NCBI GenBank assembly: GCA_913061265.1
Contig: CAJXVS010000003.1
Location: 186,001-250,000 of the forward strand
Source of the DNA: an uncultured Halobacteriovorax sp.
GTDB lineage: Bacteria > Bdellovibrionota > Bacteriovoracia > Bacteriovoracales > Bacteriovoracaceae
Direction: 5' to 3'
DNA length: 64,000 bases
Shown: in pieces, positions 16,601 to 23,865 of the stretch
How the letters are laid out: the number at the start of each line of letters is the position of its first letter
How positions within the stretch are numbered: position 1 is the stretch's first letter
Translations under genes and position numbers: made by a program
Notes under the pieces: model-generated
The model's database searches: none
Seen by the model: the letters and a program-made list of their open reading frames with translations, nothing else
Told to the model about the DNA's origin: nothing

Positions 16601-17367
16601 TCACTAATGAATACTCTGGCTTCTCTAAAGTCTTTTAAGTGCTCAAAGATCTTATGAGAATTAACAACCATCTCATTTCTTTGAATCTTACCCTTAAGTG
16701 TTCTCGCTCTTTCAGCTTTTTCAGCTTGCTTTTGAAGGGCCCTAAGGTTTTTCTCAATCTCTGATTGAAGATCCCCTAACCTGTTAAGGTTTGATTGAGT
16801 CGCCTCAATCTTTCTCATAGACTCTCTCTTACGAATCTTAAATTTGGTAATCCCAGCCACTTCTTCAATCATTGTTCTTCTTTCAACTGGCTTTGCTTGA
16901 ACAAGTCTATTGATCTCACCTTGAGCGATAATCGAATAAGACTTAGCACCCGCACCAGTATCCATAAAAACTTCTTGGATATCTTTTAGTCTGGCAGGCT
17001 CGTTGTTAATTCTGTATTCAGAATCTCCATTTCTATAAAGCTTTCTCGTTAACTGAATCTCAGAAGGAGAAGCTACTTTATTTCCAATATGAATATGTTT
17101 TCCATCTGTATTTTCTAAAACAAGAGAGGCTTCAGCCCATGTAGCGGGATTATACTTTGAAGAACCAGAGAAGATCACGTCCTGCATCTTGCTACCACGA
17201 AGGTGCTTAGCAGACTGTTCGCCCATTACCCAAAAAAGGGCATCTACAATATTTGATTTTCCACAACCATTAGGTCCAACAATACCTGTAATTCCATCAT
17301 CAAATTCAACTACAGTTCTGTCTTTGAAGGATTTGAATCCTTGAATAATTAGTCTCTTTAATTTCAC
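13687..17367 (-). CDS. smc: Chromosome segregation ATPase SMC
   Basis: Structural-maintenance-of-chromosomes ATPase that compacts and resolves sister chromosomes with ScpAB. At 1226 residues it has the full five-part plan: N-terminal Walker A GPNGCGKS (31-38) and Q-loop region, a long coiled coil (about 170-500), hinge (about 505-690), return coiled coil, and C-terminal ABC signature LMSGGEKAL (about 1134) with Walker B FCLLDEVDAPLDDAN (about 1162-1176) and the D-loop/H-loop (ILITHNKKTM). It starts at GTG 17365-17367 behind AAGGGA. No scpA or scpB in the window. It is co-transcribed with lolA through a one-base stop/start overlap, an unusual partner. Confidence 0.97.
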   Translation of the reverse strand: MKLKRLIIQGFKSFKDRTVVEFDDGITGIVGPNGCGKSNIVDALFWVMGEQSAKHLRGSKMQDVIFSGSSKYNPATWAEASLVLENTDGKHIHIGNKVASPSEIQLTRKLYRNGDSEYRINNEPARLKDIQEVFMDTGAGAKSYSIIAQGEINRLVQAKPVERRTMIEEVAGITKFKIRKRESMRKIEATQSNLNRLGDLQSEIEKNLRALQKQAEKAERARTLKGKIQRNEMVVNSHKIFEHLKDFREARVFISEKTLDIENWTTRKSSLEVSLGDERLVKDDKTSDLDTLQKEYNEISRTLAASEERLNHLAESITQKEKLVEDKQIELEELKNDIENRLSKKTELNAELEQIRASENEAYDFEAHEIAVEELKDQYLLANQEVDQAREEIEEMRNSFQDIDQKMFRNTSKLEEFSKNIEDWTAEIESVETEYSGLSTKIANERESVAQAEALSLELSKKEASLKEEVKVLSEDFQNLEKDSREKSKELIQTESKLQSLREINRSLEGVTEGSTQFLKDSETEAYQLLGTLVKCDDKYTGGVQALLGDFLQTLVSKEVSPSVLLDWIKNQEVVGGLEFLQPGSAFEVSEESLERLSLAGCNDLIGLKDVVQLEEGYEHLTSIFSGYFLTNNIDNDIFNSLNPEMRFKAISSFDGKTAVKNIGGAKVLSLGSDEDTTQGVVERNNRITELDTKLVSLTETVDALQTKVTEAEVVLTEKRSELETLRDEASEAMADSAGKKSALESKLDTMQTGNSRLDILKNRKNETSKERLELLEEQEQISKSHGDYNQRVEDKKAYLEERDSTLSELKVKYEEDRDIFLAKKAERDSFNDRMKGFISQLDDIEAQLERFAQKDETINESIAAYQKEVEEIAIDLEQLEQSNMDTSTDLGAREETLSGMKDDLAVLLQGMADREEEVKKLNQDINKTDKEIVQRQGKLEHYLTEEEQIVRDIFEKYRIDLRLVLGTFLGYEAVDYEHLTDISSMYVMETEEGEIKIAANEYEFNRRYGQDLKDCSYKYKQYKKEYNNLGDINWQAIEDYDRQKMRFDFLKIQENELRMSLEDLEKAIAHIDEKSRKRFKVAFHEVNTRFEKVFPIIFGGGNARLEVKGDLDDAECGVDIIAQPPGKKMQNINLMSGGEKALTAVSLIFSIFLVKPSPFCLLDEVDAPLDDANVGRFNELLREMSNESQFILITHNKKTMELNDTLYGVTMQEAGVSKAVSVQLH

Positions 17368-17467
17368 GAGCTCGTCCCTTTGCTGTGTGCGTAATTAAAA
17401 TGCTTTTTTGTGTGTGTTTGCCTTTAAATCGTGTCACAACTGCTTCAAATAGTACAAGATTTTTTCG

Positions 17468-17590
17468 CTCGGTTAGTTGATGTAACTCCCTTTAATATAA
17501 GGCCTTCCGAGCATTCTTACATTTCTAATTGAAGGCCCATTTATACAATTTTTGGCCTTGACATCAAGTGGTTCTGTAGGGGCAACCGAG
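17468..17590. other. Nested inverted repeats in the smc upstream gap (possible structured RNA)
   Basis: The 279-base gap 17368-17646 has no convincing gene. It contains three inverted repeats in nested order: CTCGGTT (17468-17474) with AACCGAG (17584-17590), TTGATG (17477-17482) with CATCAA (17562-17567), and GGCCTTC (17501-17507) with GAAGGCC (17531-17537). Together they could fold into one rod about 120 nt long, in the leader of smc or as a separate RNA. No clear promoter or terminator brackets it, so this is a candidate only. Confidence 0.3.
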
Positions 17591-17646
17591 TATTTTACTT
17601 AGGTATTAATTAGGGAAGGAAAAACAAAGATCGGAAATGCTTATAA

Positions 17647-19341
17647 CTACTTATTAATGAAGAACTCATAGGCATAGACATCTGATTTCAAGATTGAGGA
17701 AATGGTCTCTCTAAGGCTTTGATGCTGCTTAAGCTCATCGGCGAGGCGCGAAACAAATCTAAGATGTGAGCCTTGCTTGGATCCCTCTTTTTTCTTTTCG
17801 ATCTTAACACGATGTCCTGTAAAGAACTCATAATAACGGCTTACGATACAGCTATAAACTTCTGGTACCCCAACTAGGTATTCTCCTAAGTCATTTAAAG
17901 AATCTAGCTTCTTATTGTGTAACCTTCCTTGAAGATCTCTGTAGATAAAAGCTCCCGAAGGTAGCGATAAATGAAAGTCCTTAGAGTCTTCATCATGTAC
18001 TTCAGCTTTTAAGTCTTTGTGATGAAACGACCTCATATGCCGAGAGTGTAGTACTTCTCCAGGAACCTCGAAGCTATTGGTTTGGAAGGATTCAATATTT
18101 CTAAGAAGTCCTGAAAGCGAATCCATTGTGTAGTGGCACATCATGCAATTGGTTTTTCTTTTAAAGGGAATTGTAGAGTTCTTTTTTACAAGACCTAAGA
18201 CATCCTTCTTTCCTATAACAGGGAGGTCTCGGCAAAGAAAATTTGTTAAGATCGACTTTGACCAAGCTCTGTTCATTTTTACTTTTCCATCACTTTTCAC
18301 ACCCATATCTCTATTGGCATAGGCTAAGAGATACTGCTGAGAGCCGAGCACGCCTCCCCCGAAGTGTTTGTGAATCTTGACGTCTTTCTTAATAGCCTTA
18401 GTGGGTCTATGACCTGGAACATAAGCTGAAATTTTATCCCGCTCTATGGGAATTCTTCTTATGCCGATTAACTCTCCCCTTTCTACTAATTGAGGACTCC
18501 AGGGATCATTTATTTTTTTGTCATCTCCAAGCCTCCACTCCCCGCTTTTCTTTTCAAACCTTTGTCCATGAACAAAGGCACTAAAATAAGTGCTTTCAAC
18601 TTTGCTCAATCTTATGCCCTCGAGAGGTTGATTAAACTTAAAAATATCTTTGAAAGAAAAATCTTCATCGAAAAGCGATAGAATATAATAATAGGAAACT
18701 CCATACTGATCGATCACATCTTGAGTGGCCCAATCTTGATTAGCGCGAAAGAAATCAAAGGGGATGAAAAAACTATAATGAAGTCTTGAAAATTGATTAA
18801 TGATCTTTATTTGTTCGTTGCTGTAGTTTATTTTCTTATCAAGTACTAGCTTGGTATTTTTGAACATTTCTAAGCATGAATGAATAGCTTCTTCCCTTGA
18901 ATGAAATTTTTTCTTATTAGTTGGCAGGCTTCCCGTTAAGTGCGAATAGCACCTCATGTAAAGCTCATCAGGTGATATCTTCTTAGGTTGATAATGATTT
19001 TCTAATTGAGATGTTCCACTATCAAGGTCATCGATCCAATACTTTATGGAAAGAACATCATTCCAAGGTAACTTTTCATCAGGCGGCATTTGATCTTTTG
19101 TAAGGTTGGCATAATCTAACACTTTATAGAAAGCTGACTTATCAGAACGACCAGGAACAATCTCACTCGTGGCCAAGAATTGAGCCTCTGAAGAAAGATC
19201 GTAGTCTTTATGACATCTATAACAACTTTCTCTAACTATTCTTTGTACATTTTTAAATGACGAATCAATAGGCTGAACGACTTCTTCTTTTTGACAAGAG
19301 AGTAACAAGAAAAGGAGAATTGTTATTTTTAGTATTGCCAT
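17647..19341 (-). CDS. Exported lipoprotein with two c-type haem motifs (DUF1592/PSCyt-like)
   Basis: A lipoprotein (lipobox LLLSC, Cys16 from ATG 19341) of about 564 residues with CYRCH at residues 40-44 and CMMCH at about 399-403, both c-type haem attachment motifs. The first is followed by DQMPPDE and then IKYWIDD, the Met-ligand and helix pattern of Planctomycete-type cytochrome c. The second, CHYTMDSLSGLLRNIESF, resembles the CHxxMDPLGxxLExF motif of DUF1588, and the C-terminus (VYSCIVSRYYEFFTGHRV) resembles DUF1585. These resemblances are by eye. The frame extends upstream to 19356, but ATG 19341 gives the better signal peptide. It overlaps the preceding gene and ends the three-gene operon. 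A periplasmic redox role is inferred from the haem sites only. Confidence 0.7.
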   Translation of the reverse strand: MAILKITILLFLLLSCQKEEVVQPIDSSFKNVQRIVRESCYRCHKDYDLSSEAQFLATSEIVPGRSDKSAFYKVLDYANLTKDQMPPDEKLPWNDVLSIKYWIDDLDSGTSQLENHYQPKKISPDELYMRCYSHLTGSLPTNKKKFHSREEAIHSCLEMFKNTKLVLDKKINYSNEQIKIINQFSRLHYSFFIPFDFFRANQDWATQDVIDQYGVSYYYILSLFDEDFSFKDIFKFNQPLEGIRLSKVESTYFSAFVHGQRFEKKSGEWRLGDDKKINDPWSPQLVERGELIGIRRIPIERDKISAYVPGHRPTKAIKKDVKIHKHFGGGVLGSQQYLLAYANRDMGVKSDGKVKMNRAWSKSILTNFLCRDLPVIGKKDVLGLVKKNSTIPFKRKTNCMMCHYTMDSLSGLLRNIESFQTNSFEVPGEVLHSRHMRSFHHKDLKAEVHDEDSKDFHLSLPSGAFIYRDLQGRLHNKKLDSLNDLGEYLVGVPEVYSCIVSRYYEFFTGHRVKIEKKKEGSKQGSHLRFVSRLADELKQHQSLRETISSILKSDVYAYEFFINK

Positions 19342-19913
19342 AAACCCGTTTTGCAAACAAACCTAACCATTATGACAAGTTTTTCGTTGCTGTTTAATCT
19401 CTCTATATCATTCACAAATTTCTCAAAGCTTTTCTTATTTATCTTTTTACCAGGATAAAACAATTCAAGAATATCTTGAATCGAATAGTCTTTAGGAAGA
19501 TTTTTCGATATGTAGGAAATGTTCTTTTCATTTTCGACTAGATGATCGCAACTAACTCTTAAGTTCACCTCTCGCAAGAAACTGACTCTTCCTGTTGATA
19601 AAAAAGTTTGATTTAACCTATTAGAGTAACAGTGATCATTAGGGGTTAGAATTCTTGCTTCGCCTCCCTTCTCTTTTTTGTATAAATCACTATATTCATC
19701 GCACGGTCCCCCAAAAAGGGAAACTTTTGAGAGGATAAGCTCGTCTACTATGTCTTTATTATATTTTGATGATCCAAATACTTTTAAGAGCTTCTCAGAA
19801 ACAATAAAACGCGTGTCAGGTCTACTTAAAAACCTTTCACCAGATGAAACCTTCAAGCTTAGAAGGCTCAAGCCTAAGATAATAAAGCTTATCTGTGATC
19901 TAGACATTCTCAC
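19329..19913 (-). CDS. Small exported protein of the DUF1501/haem-lipoprotein operon, unknown
   Basis: Not recognised. A 192-194-residue protein with an N-terminal signal peptide (SQISFIILGLSLLSLKVSSG), so probably periplasmic. The mature part has four cysteines, enough for two disulfides, and a lysine-rich C-terminal half with a PKDYSIQDILELFYPGKKINKKSF segment. Start is GTG 19911-19913 or ATG 19905-19907. Both overlap the end of the upstream DUF1501-like gene (stop 19900-19902). Its 3' end overlaps the start of the haem lipoprotein. The overlaps on both sides imply translational coupling and a shared function in the same exported complex. Confidence 0.65.
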   Translation of the reverse strand: MRMSRSQISFIILGLSLLSLKVSSGERFLSRPDTRFIVSEKLLKVFGSSKYNKDIVDELILSKVSLFGGPCDEYSDLYKKEKGGEARILTPNDHCYSNRLNQTFLSTGRVSFLREVNLRVSCDHLVENEKNISYISKNLPKDYSIQDILELFYPGKKINKKSFEKFVNDIERLNSNEKLVIMVRFVCKTGLWQY

Positions 19914-21606
19914 ACTCGCTTAAGTGAGAGATAACCTTTCCCCCTGCTATTTTCTTTACTAAGCTTTCATCTTTAGGAGTCGAGCTTGGGATTTCCAGAA
20001 TAGAGGCTAGTGAAGAAGCTATATTTCCATAAACAAGATGTTGCCCGTCTAGCTCTTTAATAGTGGCAGACTCTCCCCATGTACCACTATTTTTGAACAT
20101 ATTATCACTTGAATTAATCTTAATATTACCGCGAATATTAAACCCCTCGAACATCCCTGAGATAAGAGTCGAGGTATGGCCATTCCATCCATGCTCAGAG
20201 CCACTTAAGTTAGGATTAGGTTCACGGTCAAACTCCGAAACTAAATGGATAAGGGTTTTATCGAAGACCGAGGAGTTAGAATTAAAGGGTGTTTCTTTTA
20301 ATCGTAAAACGAATTCGCTTAAGCATGAAGCAAAGGTAAACCAAAAGACATTAGCGTATAAGAGATGAGGAACTTCACCTGAGAAGTGAGGGTCTAAATC
20401 AAAGAAATAGTCTTTCTTACTTCCATTGGTTAAGTTGAACTTCTTTCCTTTCGAGTATTTTTCAAAGTCATCTTCAGATAGGCAATTCTCATACTTTAAG
20501 TTTGTTATTGTATTTATCTCTGAAGCGACACAACGGCTCATCCCATTAAGAACGAGAAGCTCTGTCAGTGCAAACTGCTCAGCAAGACTATCAATACGCG
20601 ATGTTTTAAAAGTATCTCTTAGATCTTCTCCACCAAGGTAGTAGTCTTCATTCTGATAGCGCTTGGCAAAATCTGTATCTACTTTCTTTGTTGAATCTAA
20701 TCCTGAGATTTTTTTATCAGTTACGCCCTTAATATTCTTACTTAAGAGGCATTGCTTAATGATTGAATCATATTTTTTAAATATAGCGGGGTACTGAGAG
20801 ATAAGTTGTTCAATCTTACTCTTTGAAAGTTTTCTAATCTTATCTTGATAATTTAGCTGCCTTTTTTGAATATTCTTAGGAGCATTGTATTTTAAGAAAT
20901 CAGAAATTCCATGTTCAACAGCCTCGTTCCAATCATGATGAAGAAAGTTTCCAAAAAGGTCTTTAGCGACATCCCCTTTAGGCATTATATTTATGGGAGG
21001 GACATTATTTTTAGATAAGTATGAAGACAAAGCATTTGAACTTAATTCAGACTGACCGAGTAAGTTTATCGAAGGTAAGGCCCTATCAGAAAAATCTGTT
21101 AAGGTTCCATGGAGTGAAGGAACATTGAGACTAGGCATCATAAGCCTACGGTTATTTATTTCGTGCCCATCTATCCCCATTTTAACACCTCTAAATATGA
21201 GTGAATTATCAAGGAGGTCAGTCATTAAAGGAATATTCTTTTCCCTAGGGCTAATAATCTTCTGAGTCCACAAAGGTGGTATCGAGATTCCTCTATACTT
21301 GGCCCATCCGCGCATAGATTTATAACCTTGAGAACTTACACCTGAAAAATGAGTTGCTGTCATCGGGTTAGACTGGAAAGAGGAGTTCTCTTTTGGCTTT
21401 AAGAATAAGTCGAAGTACCACCGAGGTGGAGCACCAAAGAAATTAAAGTGTACGTAGGTAGGACTATCAAGTTGTTGATCATTAACTGAAGAAAGCACTT
21501 CTGCAGCGCTCTGTGCAACAAGATCTCCAATAAAAGCTTTGCTCGTAAGATAGGTTAAGCCAGCACCCTTCAATGATTTTCTTAGGAATTCCCTTCTCTT
21601 AATCAT
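19900..21606 (-). CDS. Exported DUF1501-like protein with Tat-type signal
   Basis: A 568-residue protein beginning MIKRREFLRKSLKGAG, a twin-arginine-style leader (RREFLRK) followed by a moderately hydrophobic stretch, so probably exported folded by Tat. The C-terminal region holds LIHLVSEFDREPNP, SEHGWNGHTSTLISGM and NIRGN, matching the DUF1501 pattern (vv..SEFGR.p...g...DH...ls.mlaGgGvkGG.vvG), a family related to the sulfatase/alkaline-phosphatase fold. The expected GR is DR here, and metal ligands cannot be assigned with confidence. DUF1501 and DUF1552 proteins usually sit beside exported cytochrome-like proteins, as happens here. First gene of a three-gene overlapping operon. Confidence 0.65.
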   Translation of the reverse strand: MIKRREFLRKSLKGAGLTYLTSKAFIGDLVAQSAAEVLSSVNDQQLDSPTYVHFNFFGAPPRWYFDLFLKPKENSSFQSNPMTATHFSGVSSQGYKSMRGWAKYRGISIPPLWTQKIISPREKNIPLMTDLLDNSLIFRGVKMGIDGHEINNRRLMMPSLNVPSLHGTLTDFSDRALPSINLLGQSELSSNALSSYLSKNNVPPINIMPKGDVAKDLFGNFLHHDWNEAVEHGISDFLKYNAPKNIQKRQLNYQDKIRKLSKSKIEQLISQYPAIFKKYDSIIKQCLLSKNIKGVTDKKISGLDSTKKVDTDFAKRYQNEDYYLGGEDLRDTFKTSRIDSLAEQFALTELLVLNGMSRCVASEINTITNLKYENCLSEDDFEKYSKGKKFNLTNGSKKDYFFDLDPHFSGEVPHLLYANVFWFTFASCLSEFVLRLKETPFNSNSSVFDKTLIHLVSEFDREPNPNLSGSEHGWNGHTSTLISGMFEGFNIRGNIKINSSDNMFKNSGTWGESATIKELDGQHLVYGNIASSLASILEIPSSTPKDESLVKKIAGGKVISHLSECENV

Positions 21607-21687
21607 AAATAAAATCTTATCACAGCAAGTGTGTAAAATTTAAGCTCATTTACTGAAAAACTGAAAGTTAAGAGGGATGTTTAAAAA

Positions 21688-21764
21688 TGGTCGGAGCGAC
21701 TGGATTCGAACCAGCGACCCCCTGCTCCCAAAGCAGGTGCGCTACCAAGCTGCGCTACGCTCCG
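21688..21764 (-). tRNA. tRNA-Pro (anticodon TGG), CCA encoded
   Basis: Read on the minus strand, a full cloverleaf: acceptor CGGAGCG with CGCTCCG, D arm GCGC with GCGC, anticodon arm CCTGC-TTTGGGA-GCAGG with anticodon TGG, and a T arm with the TTCGAAT loop. Discriminator A, then an encoded CCA at 21690-21688. It has 77 nt including CCA. Five T's follow the CCA and may help end transcription. It stands alone between the DUF1501 operon and rdgB. Confidence 0.97.
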
Positions 21765-21820
21765 ACGAATGATCTTGGGACCTACAAACTAATGAATATT
21801 AAGAGAATTGGCAATTAATT

Positions 21821-22399
21821 TCATGCTCTTGAGGCAAAGAATTGCTGAGCTATCTTTACGGCCTTAGCCCTGTGGGAATTCTTCATCTTCCACTCAGGAT
21901 TTTGGGCAAAACTACCTTTAGCATTGGCATTTTCCGGAATAAATACAGGGTCATAGCCAAATCCATCCAAGCCTAAGGCCTTATCAGAGATCTCTCCAAA
22001 ACATCTACCTTCGAAGAAAAAGACTTCTTCAGGGTTTAGGTAACAACATAGGACACAGATAAAATGGGCCTTACGGTTAGGCTCAGATTCGAGATTCTTG
22101 AGCAGATGCTCATAGCGCTCGATGTCAGAGAGACCCTCTCCTCCATACCTAGCAGTCTTAATACCAAGCTCTCCAGGAAGAGCTTCAACAACTAAGCCTG
22201 AATCATCAGAGAGGATAGGGGCTTTAAATTCTTTATAATAGGCTTCTGCTTTTTTAAAAGCATTCTCTTGAAAGCTATCTCCATCTTCAACTACTTCAAT
22301 TTTTTTAGAAGCAGCTTCTACACTGAGATATTTTTTATCAAAAAGTTCCGCGAACTCTTCTGCTTTATGTGAATTTCCAGAAGCCAGGATTAAGTTCAT
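21821..22399 (-). CDS. rdgB: Non-canonical purine NTP pyrophosphatase RdgB/HAM1
   Basis: House-cleaning enzyme hydrolysing dITP, ITP and XTP to monophosphates, preventing their incorporation into DNA. The 192-residue protein shows the family signatures: N-terminal LILASGNSHKAEEF nucleotide-binding motif, the central LSDDSGLVVEAL motif with catalytic acidic residues, ARYGGEG near residue 80, and C-terminal DGFGYDPVFIPE and SHRAKAVK substrate-recognition motifs. ATG 22397-22399 overlaps the rph stop by one base (TAATG), so translation follows RNase PH. An rph-rdgB pair is common in proteobacteria and Gram-positives, which supports both calls. Confidence 0.96.
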   Translation of the reverse strand: MNLILASGNSHKAEEFAELFDKKYLSVEAASKKIEVVEDGDSFQENAFKKAEAYYKEFKAPILSDDSGLVVEALPGELGIKTARYGGEGLSDIERYEHLLKNLESEPNRKAHFICVLCCYLNPEEVFFFEGRCFGEISDKALGLDGFGYDPVFIPENANAKGSFAQNPEWKMKNSHRAKAVKIAQQFFASRA

Positions 22400-23103
22400 T
22401 AATTTAATACTTTCTCTTGAGCCGCGAAAACTGTTTTCAATGACTCAGCAGCACAATCTAAGAGTGCTTGAAGTTGTTCACCAGTAAAAGGCTTTTCTTC
22501 AGCTGTTCCTTGAACCTCAACAAATTTACCACTTTTAGTCATAACGATGTTCATATCTGTTTCACAAGTTGAGTCTTCTTCATAATTAAGGTCGGCTATA
22601 ATCTTTCCGTTCCTATTGATTCCGACACTAATCGCTCCTAGAACTTCAGTAAGTGGATTTTCTTTTAAATCCCCTGAGTCCATTAGTTTTTTAATGGCCA
22701 TGCTTAAAGCAACATAAGCGCCACTAATTGAAGTTGTTCTAGTTCCGCCGTCTGCGACTAAAACATCACAATCAACAACAATACTTCTTTCACCTAATTT
22801 TTCTAAGTCAACAACGGCCCTTAGGCTTCGCGCTATTAATCTTTGTATTTCGTAAGTTCGACCGCCTACTTTAGATCTTTCTCTTCTCATTCTTTCATGA
22901 GTTGAAGAAGGTAACATATTATATTCAGCTGTAACCCAGCCTTTACCAGTATCTTTTAACCAACGAGGAACACCTTTTTCTACTACGGCCGTAATATGCA
23001 CTTTAGTATTTCCAAATTCAGCAATTACACTTCCTTCAGCATAAGGATTCATTCCCGTTGTAAACTTTACTTCTCTTGGCGTATTTCTTTCGATTAAACT
23101 CAT
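22399..23103 (-). CDS. rph: Ribonuclease PH
   Basis: Phosphorolytic 3'-5' exoribonuclease that trims tRNA precursors and other RNA 3' ends. At 234 residues it is full length (E. coli 238). Visible are the RNase PH landmarks [20 protein letters not shown], the [20 protein letters not shown] phosphate-binding region (Arg-rich, near residue 70-90), [20 protein letters not shown] (near 105-123) and [22 protein letters not shown]. Start ATG 23101-23103. Co-transcribed with rdgB. Divergent from birA across a 51-base gap that must contain both promoters. Confidence 0.97.
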   Translation of the reverse strand: MSLIERNTPREVKFTTGMNPYAEGSVIAEFGNTKVHITAVVEKGVPRWLKDTGKGWVTAEYNMLPSSTHERMRRERSKVGGRTYEIQRLIARSLRAVVDLEKLGERSIVVDCDVLVADGGTRTTSISGAYVALSMAIKKLMDSGDLKENPLTEVLGAISVGINRNGKIIADLNYEEDSTCETDMNIVMTKSGKFVEVQGTAEEKPFTGEQLQALLDCAAESLKTVFAAQEKVLN

Positions 23104-23154
23104 TGATAGCTCCCACTTGTCATTTGCTCTCGAACATACAATAAATGACTAACT

Positions 23155-23865
23155 ATGGAAATTAACCATCTTAAATTCGAATCATTGGACTCAACGCAAA
23201 TATGGCTAAAAGAAAATATTATTAGCCACTTAGGCAGTAATACTCTTGTCTCTACGCGCATTCAATCGAAGGGTACGGGTAGACTAGGCAACCGATGGAA
23301 TCAGTTTGGGGCTTCGCTAGCCTTCTCTCTTCTCTTAAAGCCTTGTGATCCTTTAACCCTAACCTCTCTTGAGATAGGCATTCACTTAGCCAGTTTTCTG
23401 AACTCAATGGATCAAAAGGTCCTTCTAAAGTGGCCTAATGATATTCTCATTAAGGAAGGTAATGGTTTTAAGAAAGTTGGAGGGATTCTTTCTCACTATC
23501 AAGGCCCTGAGGTTTTGATCGTAGGAATTGGTCTTAATTTGGAACTTTCTAAAGACGAAAGTTTTCAGGACAAAGATTTTAAGTTTCCCCCTGGCGCCTT
23601 AAACATGGACCTTTCAAGGCTTAAAGATTTCTATCACTCACTTCCTTATAAGTTTTATGAATATATTTTAAACAATCGTCTTCAATCAGATGACATCATA
23701 TCTAAGTGGAATCAACTCTGTGCTCATAAAGATTTAACCGTAAAGATTGTAGATGGAAAGAGTTCTTACTCTGGTACCTTTGAAGGCATAGGTCCAAATG
23801 GAGAGGCCCTGGTTAAAGGGCCTAGTGAGTCTAAGAAATTTATTTCTGGTTCATTACTCTTTTAA
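23155..23865 (+). CDS. birA: Biotin-[acetyl/propionyl-CoA carboxylase] ligase, BirA catalytic type
   Basis: Attaches biotin to the carrier lysine of biotin-dependent carboxylases, here presumably the AccB-like subunit at 56672-57184. A 236-residue monofunctional (class I) ligase without the N-terminal DNA-binding domain of E. coli BirA. Core motifs: FESLDSTQIWLKE, STRIQSKGTGRLGNRWNQ (the GRGR-type biotinyl-AMP loop, here GTGRLGNRW), LKWPNDILI with the catalytic lysine context near residue 98, and KVGGILSHY. The C-terminal SH3-like domain (about 190-236) is present. Start ATG 23155. The TAA stop interlocks with the convergent receiver gene stop (four-base overlap). Confidence 0.93.
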   Translation: MEINHLKFESLDSTQIWLKENIISHLGSNTLVSTRIQSKGTGRLGNRWNQFGASLAFSLLLKPCDPLTLTSLEIGIHLASFLNSMDQKVLLKWPNDILIKEGNGFKKVGGILSHYQGPEVLIVGIGLNLELSKDESFQDKDFKFPPGALNMDLSRLKDFYHSLPYKFYEYILNNRLQSDDIISKWNQLCAHKDLTVKIVDGKSSYSGTFEGIGPNGEALVKGPSESKKFISGSLLF

